A stretch of 64,000 bases of DNA from Chinchilla lanigera (taxonomy: Eukaryota > Chordata > Mammalia > Rodentia > Chinchillidae): the NCBI RefSeq assembly GCF_000276665.1, contig NW_004955416.1:5486845-5550844 (forward strand). Reading direction: 5' to 3'. The position numbers and the translations under genes were made by a program. This document shows positions 1-9,953 of the stretch, piece after piece. Each line of letters starts with the position of its first letter. Positions within the stretch are counted from its first letter, which is position 1. A model generated the notes under the pieces. That model worked only from the letters and a program-made list of their open reading frames with translations. It was not told where the DNA came from and did no database searches.

Positions 1-198
1 GGAGGAGGGGGAGGGGCAGGTGGTTCTTTCTTCAAGGGTAGAGGAGGTTTCCAAGGCAGGGGAGACTATGGTGGGAGGGGAGATTATGGTGGCAGAGGGG
101 GCTACGGTGGAAGAGGAGGGGGCTATGGAGGAAGAGGCTATGGAGATCCATATGGAGGAGGAGGAGGAGGAGGTGGTGGTGGGTATAGACGATATTAA
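1..198 (+). CDS. FAM98B: FAM98B, final coding segment (partial, glycine-rich C-terminus)
   Basis: Frame 1 is open from the window edge to TAA at 196-198 and encodes about 65 residues, almost all Gly, Arg and Tyr, with repeated GRGDYGGRG / YGGRG units and the ending GYRRY. FAM98B is known as a subunit of the human tRNA-splicing ligase complex (RTCB, DDX1, RTRAF, ASHWIN), and its C-terminus is a Gly-rich RGG-type tail of this kind. The identification rests on this tail and on synteny: FAM98B lies tail-to-tail with RASGRP1 in mammals. The segment is codon-biased to GGA/GGT/GGG with a ten-glycine run before the end. The upstream part, including any exon boundary, is outside the window. FAM98A has a similar tail but a different genomic neighbour. 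An ATG-initiated frame at 20-259 is an out-of-frame shadow. Confidence 0.88.
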   Translation, partial: GGGGGAGGSFFKGRGGFQGRGDYGGRGDYGGRGGYGGRGGGYGGRGYGDPYGGGGGGGGGGYRRY

Positions 199-1366
199 AA
201 TGCAAAAATTATATAGTAGTACTTACTTCTTGTTAGACACATTAGGCATCGTGTTCTAAATAACATACTTGAATATCATCTTTGAGGTAAATACCATGTT
301 AAATTCCCTGATGATATCATTCTTAAATTAATAGGTTGTTTTATACTAACCAGTTGATCTCTCAAAGGGATGACTTTTTCCATATTCTGTGTACTCTTGA
401 GCATGTTGTCTTTTTAGAAAAACAAAAAGATGAACAAAAAATATTTTTAAAAATGTAAATATTTATTACCATCAAACTTGGAAAATGGAAAGTATTTTAT
501 TGTCATGATTGAATTTAGACTGTTACCTGTATTTTGTTCAGGGTTGAAACACATAAATGACCCTACCTGTGGTAGAAAGGAATATAGACTCTTGCCTCAT
601 CTGTATTCCCATGGATGTTTTAATATTTGTTAATTCTATTTTATAAAATAGGGGAAAAGACTGATAGTTGTGTTCAATAGGTAGTTGTGATTTATTTTTT
701 TATAGGGTGAAATTCCTCTGGTCAGGTTTGTGTTAAAGTTCATTAGCTGAAGCTAAGCTCTTCTTTTTGCTATGCATATTTGATTTATTTTCCAGTTGGA
801 TTTGAAACTCATGATTTTGACTGAAAAGTTAAATTGAAAATTGAGGTCAGAATTAAAGAGATGAAAATGTATGTATCAGTTTTACATGATTGTGTTAAAA
901 AAGTTTCTATAAACTGGTCTCTTCATCATTTGTGCCCTCATTTTAGACAACCAAATATTAAAAGGCAGGCTGAGCTGTATCACACAGAGTTAAGGTAGTG
1001 ATTTCCAGCTTCAGTAGATTATGGGTAAAGCAAAGGCATCCATTCGTAAATCTGATTCACAGCTAAATTTTGGAAACACAGAGTTGGGGAATGGCTATAT
1101 GTGGTTTTGGGATCGAGAGTTGTAAATTTGAATTATAGAGCTAAGCCAGGGATGCTATGTTGAAATGACCTTAGCTATCAAAGATTGACTCACCTTCATT
1201 TGTCAAATAAGGAATATGACACTCACCCTCTGCTCATTTTGTTTCATAAAGACCTAAGTATAAATGCAGTTTGTTGAAAATTTATAGTGGGCCTATTGTG
1301 AAATGGTTTAAGAGTGAAGAATGGTATTTCTCTTAGCGTGGAGTCAAAAAGGGCTGGTCACTCATA
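199..1366 (+). other. FAM98B 3'UTR, unique AT-rich sequence
   Basis: This stretch follows the FAM98B stop and is AT-rich without a recognisable repeat or ORF, as expected for a mammalian 3'UTR. I see no canonical AATAAA within it, so the transcript may end further downstream. Candidate + strand AATAAA hexamers are at 6,035-6,040, 6,160-6,165 and 8,635-8,640. The transcript end cannot be fixed from sequence alone. Confidence 0.55.
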
Positions 1367-2815
1367 TTTTTTTAAAAAAATTTTTATGTCATGGAAAAAA
1401 GTAGAACAAAATTTCATAACAATAATAGGAGAATAACAATAATTAATACATTGTGTATTTAAAGGAGTTACTCAGAGTACAAGATATGGGCATAAAAATT
1501 CTCCAGTCAATATTAGCACGAACCTTCCTTTTCAATGAGCTAAGAGACACTAGTAGTATAACTAACTTGCATTTTTTTCCTTTTCCCTTTGCTCTTTCCT
1601 TCTTTTCCTTTGCTACTTCCTTCTTCCGTTTGAACAATTTCTTCCCATTTCACAATATCTATTATACAAGTTAGACCTTATTTACTCTCTCCATTTCTCA
1701 CACCAGGGAGGCAATATGTTTACACATGTGAGTCTGATTTGTTTCACTTATGAATATGGTCTGAAGTTGCATTCATTTACCTATAAAACTCTCAAGTTTA
1801 TCCTTCTTTATGGCTGAGTAGTATTCTATTACATAAAAAGAACATATCTTTTTTATCCATTCCTTGGTTGGTGAGCATTTGGGTTGTTTCCAAGATATAG
1901 CTATTACAAATTGTGCTGTTATAAACATGGGTGCACATATATCACTGTAGTATGAAGTTTTTAATTCTTCCAGGAAGATAACCAAAAGGGGAATAGCTGG
2001 GTCAAATGGGACCTCTAATCCTAGCTTTTTGAGGAATCTCCATACTGATTTCCACAGTGCTTGCACCAGTCTTCACTCCTACCAACAGTGGAGAAGGGTT
2101 CCTTTTTGCCCAAGCCCCTCCAGCATTTGTTGTTGGTTGATTTCTTGATGATAGCCAGTCTTTCAGTAGTGAGAGGGAATCTCAGTGTTCTTTTAATTTG
2201 CATCTCTTCAATGACCAATGATGTTGAACATTTTTTCATATATTTATTTGCCATTTGTATTTCTTCATCTGAGAAGTACATATTCATCTCAGATGCCCTT
2301 TTTTGGATTGGGTCTTTGAATTTTGGGGGTCTGATTTTTTTCTTTTCTTAATTTGTTTTAGATATAAGTCCTTTGAGAGACACTTGGCTAAAATTTTTTC
2401 CCACTTGGTTGTCTTTTCACTGTGTTGGTCATTTCTTTTGTTGTGTAAAAGCTTTTTAATAAGATGAGATCCCACTTGTTGATTCTTTGGAGTATTTCCT
2501 GTGCACTCTGGGTTTTGTTCATGAACTCTCTGCCTACACCTGTGTCTTAAGATTTCTGCCTACTTTCTCTTCAGGTAGATTCAGTGTTTCTGTTTTAATA
2601 TTTAGATCTTAAATCCATTGTGAATTTAGTTTAGTGCATAGTGATAGATATAGTTCTAGTTTTGGTCTTTGGCATGTAGAAAGCCAGTTTTTCCAGCACC
2701 ATTTATTAAAGAGGCTATCTTCAGTGAACATGTTTGGCTCCTTTGTCGTAGATAAGGTGGCTGAATGTGTTTGTAGTTGTGTCTTCATCTTCTAATCCGT
2801 TCCACTGATCCTCAG
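1367..2815 (-). mobile_element. LINE-1, 3' part (antisense to window)
   Basis: A T-rich start is followed by an L1 3'UTR and the end of ORF2 read on -. The translation at 1,773-2,066 contains the typical L1 ORF2 C-terminal blocks ([30 protein letters not shown]). Frames are broken by stops, so it is a dead copy. The homology stops near 2,815 and resumes near 3,480, because a second L1 has inserted. Confidence 0.85.
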
Positions 2816-3478
2816 GTTGGGTTTGTTTTTTTTTTTTATTTTAAAGAGAAAAAAACAAAAACAAAACAACACAAAAACTATAAAAATGATGCAGAATTTC
2901 AAAACAAAACGATAGGATATCAGCAATGGTTGTTGTGTTACTGTCATCTTCAAAGTAGTTGCTCAGATTACCATATATAGGTATGCAAGATTGATCAAAC
3001 AATTAAATGTTAACTATTCCTTTCAATAAACCAATAGAAATTAGTAGTATAATTATCTTAGCTATATATACATATATATTTCCTTTCTTTTTTTCCCCGT
3101 CATCCCAGTTCTTTCCTAATAAGCTGTTTCTTTCCTTTTCACAGTATCTGTTGTACCTTTCAGTTTTATTTACTCTTTCAGGTTCTTACACTAGGGAGAC
3201 AATACAGTGTTTATATATGCAAGTCTGATTTATTTTGCTTATTTCTGGGTATTTTCCCAGAAGAAATAAAAACATCATACCACAGCAATATACGTGCACC
3301 CATGTTCATTCCACACAATTTGTCATAGCAAAATTTTGGAAACAACCCAAATGCCCATCAACTGAGGAGTGGATAAAAAAAATTCGGTATTTTTCTATAA
3401 TGGAATATTACTCAGCTATAAAGAAAGATAAACTCGAGGCTTTTGTAGGTAAATGGATGTAACTGGAGACCATATTCA
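2816..3478. mobile_element. Second LINE-1 with 5' inversion, nested in the first
   Basis: The segment begins with a poly-T run (about 2,826-2,838) and an L1 3'UTR in - orientation (to about 3,245) that closely resembles 1,660-1,750. It then switches to + orientation, where 3,246-3,462 encodes the ORF2 C-terminal block ([31 protein letters not shown]). This 3' end plus inverted 5' part is the signature of twin-primed L1 integration. The host L1 continues on the far side at about 3,480. Confidence 0.65.
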
Positions 3479-4615
3479 GGTCTGCTTTTTTTTGCCAGTA
3501 CCTTGCTAATTTTATCACAGTAGCTTTGTAGTACAATTTCAAGTTGGGGATTGTGATGCCCTCTGCCTTGCCTTTGTTGCCTAGAATTACTTTTGCTATT
3601 CTAGGTCTCTTCTTTCCAAATAATGGAAAGAGACCTATTCTAGGTCTCTTCTTTCCAGGTTTCCAAATAATTTTAGAAATGTTTTCCTTAGTTCAGTGAG
3701 GTGTGCTGATGGTATTTTGATTGGGATTGCATTAAATCTGAATAACAATTTTGGGAGTATGGCCATTTTCACTGTGTTCATTCTTCCTATCCAGGGGCGA
3801 GGGATATCTTTCCATTTTCTGTTAATTTTTAATTTTTTTTGTTTTGTTTTGTTTTGTTTTGTTTCGGTACCGGGAATCAAACTCGCTTGCCAGGCAAGCG
3901 CTGTGCCACTGAGCTAAATCCCCAGCCCCACTTTCCATTTTCTGATACCCTCTCTAATTTCTTTTTTTCAGAGTACTATAATTTTCAATGTATAGATCTT
4001 TTACTTCCTTTGTTAGATTTATTCCTGAGTATTTCAATTTTTTTTTTGGATGCTATTGTGAGAGTGTGGTTTTCCTAATTTCTCCCAGTGAATTTTGTTT
4101 TCATACATAAATGCTGTTGATTTTTGAGTGTTGACTTTGTATCCAGCTACACAACTGAATTTGGTTATTAAATCTACAAGTCTTTTGGTGAAGTTTTTGG
4201 GCTCTTCTATGTAGAGCATCATGTTATCTGTGAATAATGATAATTTCACTTCTGCCTTTCCTACCTTATTCCTTTTAGTTCTCTCTCTTGTCTAATTGCT
4301 GTGGCTAATGTTTCCAGATCTCTATTGAATAGGAGTGGTGATAGTGGACATCCTTGTCTTATTCCTTATTTTAGAGTAAAAGCTTTCAGTTTTTGTCCAT
4401 TTAGTATGTTGGCTGTTGGTTTGTCAGAGATGGCTTTTGTCAGTTTGAGGTAAAGACTATTTATTCTGATTTTCTGTAGGGTTTTATCATGAATGGGTGT
4501 TGGACTTTGTCAAAAGCTTTTTCTGCATCTATTGAGATTATATGATTTTTGTCTTTGGCTCTTTTGATATGATATATTACATTTATTGATTTGCCTGTGT
4601 TGAACCATCCCCTGT
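3479..4615 (-). mobile_element. LINE-1 ORF2 region, continuation of the first copy
   Basis: Read on -, this encodes degraded L1 reverse-transcriptase ORF2. The blocks [17 protein letters not shown] at 3,635-3,880 and [17 protein letters not shown] near 4,461-4,600 are diagnostic. Stops and frameshifts are frequent. It is interrupted by an ID SINE at 3,822-3,930, and homology ends abruptly near 4,615. Confidence 0.85.
3822..3930 (-). mobile_element. ID-type SINE with target-site duplication
   Basis: This tRNA-derived SINE lies on -. The + strand shows the poly-T tail (GTTTT repeats), then the complement of the internal promoter and the ID head (ccccagcccc) at the right end. It is flanked by the direct repeat ctttccattttctg at 3,808-3,821 and 3,931-3,944. 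It sits inside L1 ORF2, so it is younger than that L1. Confidence 0.9.
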
Positions 4616-5650
4616 GATGGGGAAATTTGAGAAATATGGTAGATAAAACAGAGATAGCTGAAGAGAAATAAAGTAAACACAAGGCTAGAGGACAAAGGGT
4701 GACCACACAAGCCTTCGGAAACTAGAGAAGAGGGCAGAAGAGAAAGAATGAAGGATTATTGACATTAACCCGAAAGATTAGAGAGACTATTCACTCATGA
4801 AAATATGATTAACTCTAGAGAAATAAGTGAGGAAAGGGACAAAGAAGATAAATAGGTTAGAACAAAAATACAAGTAAAAAACCTAAAAAAAAAAGGAAAA
4901 CAAAATAAACCAACAAAGAAAAAAGAAAAGTAAAATAAAATACAATAAAAAACAAAATTTCTCTGGTATCCACTGAGGGACCAAATTATTTGTTGAAGGG
5001 TGGTGGGATGTTGTGATATGTTCTGACCCTCTGCTCTTGCAGGTGCCGTCCAAGGCTGCTCAGTCCCAATTCTTATTGCTCTTCTGAGGCGTGAGTGCTA
5101 ACCTCCTCATTGCTTTTCGAGGTCCACCGCCACTGCCACCCACCTCTGCTGTAGCCTGTAACCTCTTGTTGTCCAGCAAGGTGGTGTGGGGTAATGTGGG
5201 GTGACTTTTTGCTCCTGTCTCTGGTGTGAGGACAGCCCTGGGCTGCTCAGTCCCACAGTGCAAAGCTGTTTAATCCATCTCTCTGGTCACAGGTCATGCG
5301 GGAGGGGTTAGCTGTTGCATTTGCTACACACCTCTGTAGTCTTTCATCTTATCCCTAGAGTTTCCAGTTAGTGCTCTGGTACACAAAAGAAAAGGGAAGA
5401 AAAGAAAAAAAAAAAAGAAAAAGGAGGAAAGAGTAAAAAAAAAAAAGAAAGGTGGCTGATCGTCAGGGAGGGAGCAGTTTTCTCATTCCTCTATGTGCTG
5501 GTGGAATTTACTGCTGGGCTGTAGCATCCTGTTTGGAGGAAGGCAAAAGAGGCAGGGGACTTTATTATATATAAAGTTTATCCTGTATGGATACATTTAG
5601 CCACACTGTTTTAGTATATGCTTTTTTTTTTTTTTTTTTTTTTCCTTCTT
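4616..5650. repeat. Probable L1 5' region and purine-rich tract
   Basis: The part 4,616-4,970 is strikingly purine-rich and joins L1 ORF2 abruptly. The part 4,970-5,400 is GC-richer and resembles L1 5'UTR or promoter-proximal sequence. It is followed by A-rich (5,390-5,450) and T-rich (5,624-5,643) runs. The relationship to the adjacent L1 (internal deletion or inversion) is inferred, not proved. Confidence 0.45.
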
Positions 5651-7184
5651 TTAAGCTTCCTAGTATAGTGGGCAGTTGCCTACGATCTGGTGGCCTACCA
5701 GTAGTTTAGTTTTAAATCCTTTATCTATGTTCTGCTTGATCTATGAGTCTCTTATTTCAGATTGATTTTGGTTTCAGTATGTGTGTCCCTCTCCTTCCAG
5801 TTACCTGTTTTGAGTTGAATTTCTCTGAGTAGCTCTGAATGAGACTCCTCTGTTTAGCTATGTTGTCTTTTAACTCCCTTTGTAAAATTTGTATCTTATT
5901 GTGGGCACTGAGTCATACCTGTCTGTGACTTTTTGCAATCCAGCAAACTCGCCAGATAAACTGACTTGGTACCAGTGGAAAGACAGCAGTTGGTGTTTAG
6001 CAGGCTGGTTAATTTTTTTAACACTAAAAGTTATAATAAATATGTCTATGAATTTTTGTAAGATTTCTTCATACCTCATAGTAGTTTAAATTGCACACTT
6101 CTAGATTGATGCTAGAGTTGGAACCATTCTTATTTACACATTCCTGTGCACCTCTCTTGAATAAAACACTCAGCCATCTAGACATTAATATCTCACTCTC
6201 TTGTAAGGCGGGGTTTTAAATTTTTTATCAGTAAAAATTTCTGCAGAAAGTTTGCTGAGCAACATCTAGAAGGGCATCAAGGTGTTAGGGGGTTAATGTG
6301 AAAGCTCATAATGTGCAAGTCTTTTATAAATGGAATGGAATTGAAATGTAGAATATGATGAGTGGCATTTCAATGCTTCCTATAACCTGATCTTTTTTTT
6401 ACCTGGTTCTCAATTTCATTTTTTTCCATCTTTCTATTTCCTTCCCTTTGTTTGTCCAGCCTGTGGCACCTAATACAGTAGCACCTATGGACATGATCTC
6501 ACTAGGAGTTTCTGGACTGAAGTAGTAACTGACCCTTCTGTCAGGCCATGCAAAGCATCTAAGTTCTGTCCATACATAAATGCCTCATAGTTCCTCATAA
6601 GCGCTAATCAAAAAGGAAACAGGCATTTCTTTGAATGTTTCCTTGTATTTTATAGATTTTCAGAAACTTGCCTCATTAAAGACAAAAGAGTTTAAACAAT
6701 ATTTTATTTATGTGTAAATGTGACAAAAGATACAGTAACCTAGAAAGTATTTGTGGCCAGAAAATGTTCTGAGCAATGATACTGTCTATACCTTGAAAGG
6801 AGCGCAAGGTAGAGAGAATTTGGGATGAGCAGTGGGGTGGAGATGAGTAAGTAATTTAATTTTTCTTTCAGGGTCAGATTGTCTGTGCAGTTTCCCTCTT
6901 TTGTATGCAATACTATGAATTGTCAAAATGATAAATGCACTCCCATCAAGTATACCAGAATGCATTCACAGTGGAATCTGAGTGGTTCAACACCCCTTCC
7001 CCATGAGTTTGGCTAATAGAAAAATTGGCTGGGGAACAAGAGAAAATCACTCAAAATTATGACCACACATGTGTTTCTATAGGGGGTCTGTATGCTAGAC
7101 TTAATCATCTTCTACCAATTTTTTCTTCCTTAGTTGGGAGTTAGCTTAGGTGGAATTGAAATTAAAGACAGAAGCCACAGAGAA
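5651..7184. other. Intergenic / 3'UTR sequence, no gene seen
   Basis: I see no convincing exon or young repeat. It is AT-rich, with + strand AATAAA hexamers at 6,035-6,040 and 6,160-6,165 that could end a long FAM98B transcript. A G-run occurs near 7,227-7,234. The remaining short ORFs lack any recognisable family. Confidence 0.4.
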
Positions 7185-8634
7185 ATGACAAGTCAATTTT
7201 TTCTTTAATATATTTTTAGACTTAATGGGGGGGGGTCACTATGAATCATTATAGGATGGGAAAAGAGTGGGTATTTCTGTATTGTTACTTTGTGCTACAA
7301 AAGATATCAAAACATCAAACTGAATAATCTAGTTGCTTTGCTTTTGCTTCCAGGACAAAACTATAATAGAGGAGTAGTCCATACATAAATAGTAAAACTT
7401 CAAGTGAGGTTTATACATATCCATGCAGATGAAGAAGAAACACAAGACGTGTGTTGTGGGATCCTAATGTCTTTATCATATAAATATTACACGAAGAAAA
7501 CTTACATTATCAAAAAATTTACAATCTGTACATTTTTTCTTGCAGTCCTTTTACATTATTTACCTTAAGACAGATTCACAAATGGTCAGTGAAAAAGGTG
7601 AGTTAATTAACAAAGAAAATGAGAAGTGACATTGTTAATAATACAAGATTTATCTTTGTCTTGGCAGATAGATATTTGCCCGAAATTGTTTCAAGTCAAT
7701 ATGAAAAACACTAATTTGCATACTAAGCTTGGTAAGCCAAAAACTTGTTTCAGGAATATTCTGTAGATTCCACTAGCTCCTGTAGCACAACATAAATAAC
7801 ATTAAGATAACATTATACTTTTGCCCTTGCTGGATTTTAAAATCTGTGATGAAACTTTGGCCTTGTATTCATTTCAGTGATAACATTTTTCAGTGCCCAA
7901 GAGTATCTAGCCATGACAATTTAGTTAAGGGAACTGTGACCTTTTGAAATCCTACATATTACAGGTTATTTACATAAAAACTACCTTGAGGTCTTTATTT
8001 TGGATAGAGAGTATGAGCAAATTTATTGGTTATATTTTTAAAATTGAGGTATATTCTTTACTGTGTCAGAGGCAAATAATAATGAAAAATTTGAATTGTA
8101 ACATTTTCATAAGCTCATACTTACTCCATATAAATCAAGTAATAGTGCTAGTAAAATATATATTCCAGGTGGTGGGCCTAAGCAGCCCTGCTTTGAGGAT
8201 TTCCGAGTTTGGATTTACAAAAAGAATAAATTTATGTGTGAAGCAAGTTTTAAAAATTTAATAAACCATTCCTAAGTTCTGTGTCACTAAAACTTAGTAC
8301 GAAGAAGTATGCAAGTGGAAGTGATCTTTCATGAAAAAACTTAATCTGAATTCCGCAAACAGGCAACACTATTATATTTTGTATTCTTATGAGGACTTGG
8401 TGCTTTGGCTTTAGATTTAAAACGTTCAATTAAGATTATATTCCTGGCAGCTGGCCACCTTGTATATGAATTATAAATCAGCCTTGTGCTGGGTTTTCCA
8501 AGTATGGAAGCTAAATTCCCCCAAAAGAAAATGATTGTCAGTTTGTGAATAATTGCCTAGCCCTTGACTGAGTTCATTCATTAACCTTCATAGTAGAATA
8601 CACACTGGGCTGGTTACTTACGATTCTGCTAAAC

Positions 8635-8652
8635 AATAAAATTTATTTTATT
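8635..8652. terminator. Overlapping poly(A) signals on both strands
   Basis: The + strand reads AATAAA at 8,635-8,640 and directly continues into TTTATTTTATT. That gives AATAAA hexamers on - at 8,642-8,647 and 8,647-8,652. The near-palindrome lies between the convergent genes FAM98B (+) and RASGRP1 (-), so it could serve as a two-way polyadenylation signal. Use is inferred; downstream GU-rich elements were not scored. Confidence 0.4.
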
Positions 8653-9237
8653 GAGACAAGTCTAAAGCACATGCATGCCTGATACTGTATATACATATTA
8701 TATACATATGTACATGCTGTCAGCTATTATTTACATTGCTGATCCAATTAGCTTATTTCTCTAAGTAGTATCAATAGTGAAGACAGTTTAAGCACAAATC
8801 AGTTCAAAAGAGAATTTTAAAAAGTGTACTTAAAAAAGTTGAAACATGAAGAGTTAAATACTCTTCACAGACTTGCTTTAAAAAACCATAAATTCCTAAT
8901 TCTATTCACTGTAGAATGTGAGGACAAACATGTCTACATTATGCTCATTTTTAGCTAACTAGCAAGTCATGTATGAGATGGTAAGAGCTATGTTTCCAGG
9001 TACCGAGTTTATTTTATGATAACTTTAAGACTAGAACTAATCTGTGTCTGGATAATAACATATTTCATAAACCACTAAAAAGCCAGGGCTGCATCTCTAG
9101 AAGTTCATTTCTAAGTAGACAGGATTGTGTGTGTGGCATAGTGTCGAGGGAGGAGAAAGAGGCGAATGATTAGATTTGAGGTAGTGAAGTAGGAGTCAGA
9201 TACAAAAACAATGCTGGGACTTACAAGTCAATCTACT

Positions 9238-9349
9238 ATTGTTTTTTGTTTTTGTTTTTGTTTTTGTTTTTCTCCAGGACCAGGAATCAAACTCACGACC
9301 TTGCACTTGCCAGGCAGGTGCTGTGCGGCTGAGCTAAATCCCCAGCCCC
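9238..9349 (-). mobile_element. ID-type SINE inside the RASGRP1 3'UTR
   Basis: The + strand shows a (GTTTTT)n tail followed by the complement of the ID body, ending ccccagccccc. Flanks caatctact (9,229-9,237) and ccatctact (9,350-9,358) form a near-perfect target duplication. Because the SINE is on -, it is in sense orientation relative to RASGRP1 and would be transcribed in the mRNA if the distal poly(A) site is used. Confidence 0.88.
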
Positions 9350-9818
9350 CCATCTACTTTTGGAATATGGGTATTTTTTCATTATCAGTAAAACTTTGTG
9401 GAACAAAGGAAATCCCTCAGTTGGTAGAAAACCCAGAGAAAAAGCCAATTCATTTTCCAGAAATTTTAGTTTTAAGAATCAGTCAAAAGGCCATAGAGGA
9501 CACTACCTTGTTAGGAAACTATAGTCATGTTTTAGGACACTTTTGCTATTCTAGAAAGAAAAATAAACTAGTATGGAACATGAAAAGTTTTGCATCCTTC
9601 AGCTTTCCTCTAGTGTGAGTCAGCTGACTGAAAGAGAAAACAATACTGTACATTAGGAGACTTTTAGTTTTAAAAAACAAAACAGGAAGTGGCTTTTCTC
9701 TTTTAAAGTTCTCCATTTAGATAGTCCATCTAAAGTTGCCCCGGCCTTTGTGTTCATCAGCTGAGGAAATGAGAGCTCTGGTGTACTCATCCACAGGTTA
9801 TGCTCCTTGAGTTTCTAG

Positions 9819-9953
9819 CTAAGAACAGTCACTTTGTTCCATCTGTGCTAAGACGTGATTGCTTTTTTCAAGCTGAAGGGATTCTATTTTCTTCTGTGCG
9901 AATTTTAATTGGATCTTTAGGGCATCATTGTCTGCTTTCAGGGTATTTATTTC
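9819..9953 (-). CDS. RASGRP1: RASGRP1 exon 17 (coding part), C-terminal coiled coil and stop
   Basis: On -, an AG acceptor (tttag) precedes GAA at 9,953 and 44 codons run to TAG at 9,819-9,821. The peptide begins [16 protein letters not shown] and ends MEQSDCS. It is a leucine-rich amphipathic helix (Leu/Ile at heptad spacing), matching the C-terminal coiled coil of RasGRP1 that belongs to the plasma-membrane-targeting (PT) region. Human has Gly where this protein has Ser four residues from the end, and Tyr for Phe in IQLKFAQ. The exon starts in phase 0, which matches exon 16. Last exon of the gene. Confidence 0.97.
   Translation of the reverse strand, partial: EINTLKADNDALKIQLKFAQKKIESLQLEKSNHVLAQMEQSDCS

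Larger units (their letters stand above)
7185..9818 (-). other. RASGRP1: RASGRP1 3'UTR (extent uncertain)
   Basis: This follows the RASGRP1 stop codon on -. It is AT-rich and unique apart from an ID SINE at 9,238-9,349. Two possible ends are visible on -. The nearer has overlapping AATAAA hexamers at about 8,642-8,652 (a UTR of about 1.2 kb). The farther has an ATTAAA at 7,204-7,209 (about 2.6 kb). The human 3'UTR is, from memory, roughly 2.4 kb, which favours the distal site, but both may be used. Confidence 0.5.

Noticed and set aside
20..259. 79-codon ATG ORF over the glycine-rich region
   Set aside because: It is frame-shifted relative to the FAM98B tail and gives a low-complexity Glu/Val product; the in-frame Gly/Arg/Tyr reading ending YRRY is the known one.
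9211..9618. 135-codon + strand ORF
   Set aside because: It starts next to and runs through an ID SINE (including its tail) in the RASGRP1 3'UTR; no domain and wrong strand for the gene.
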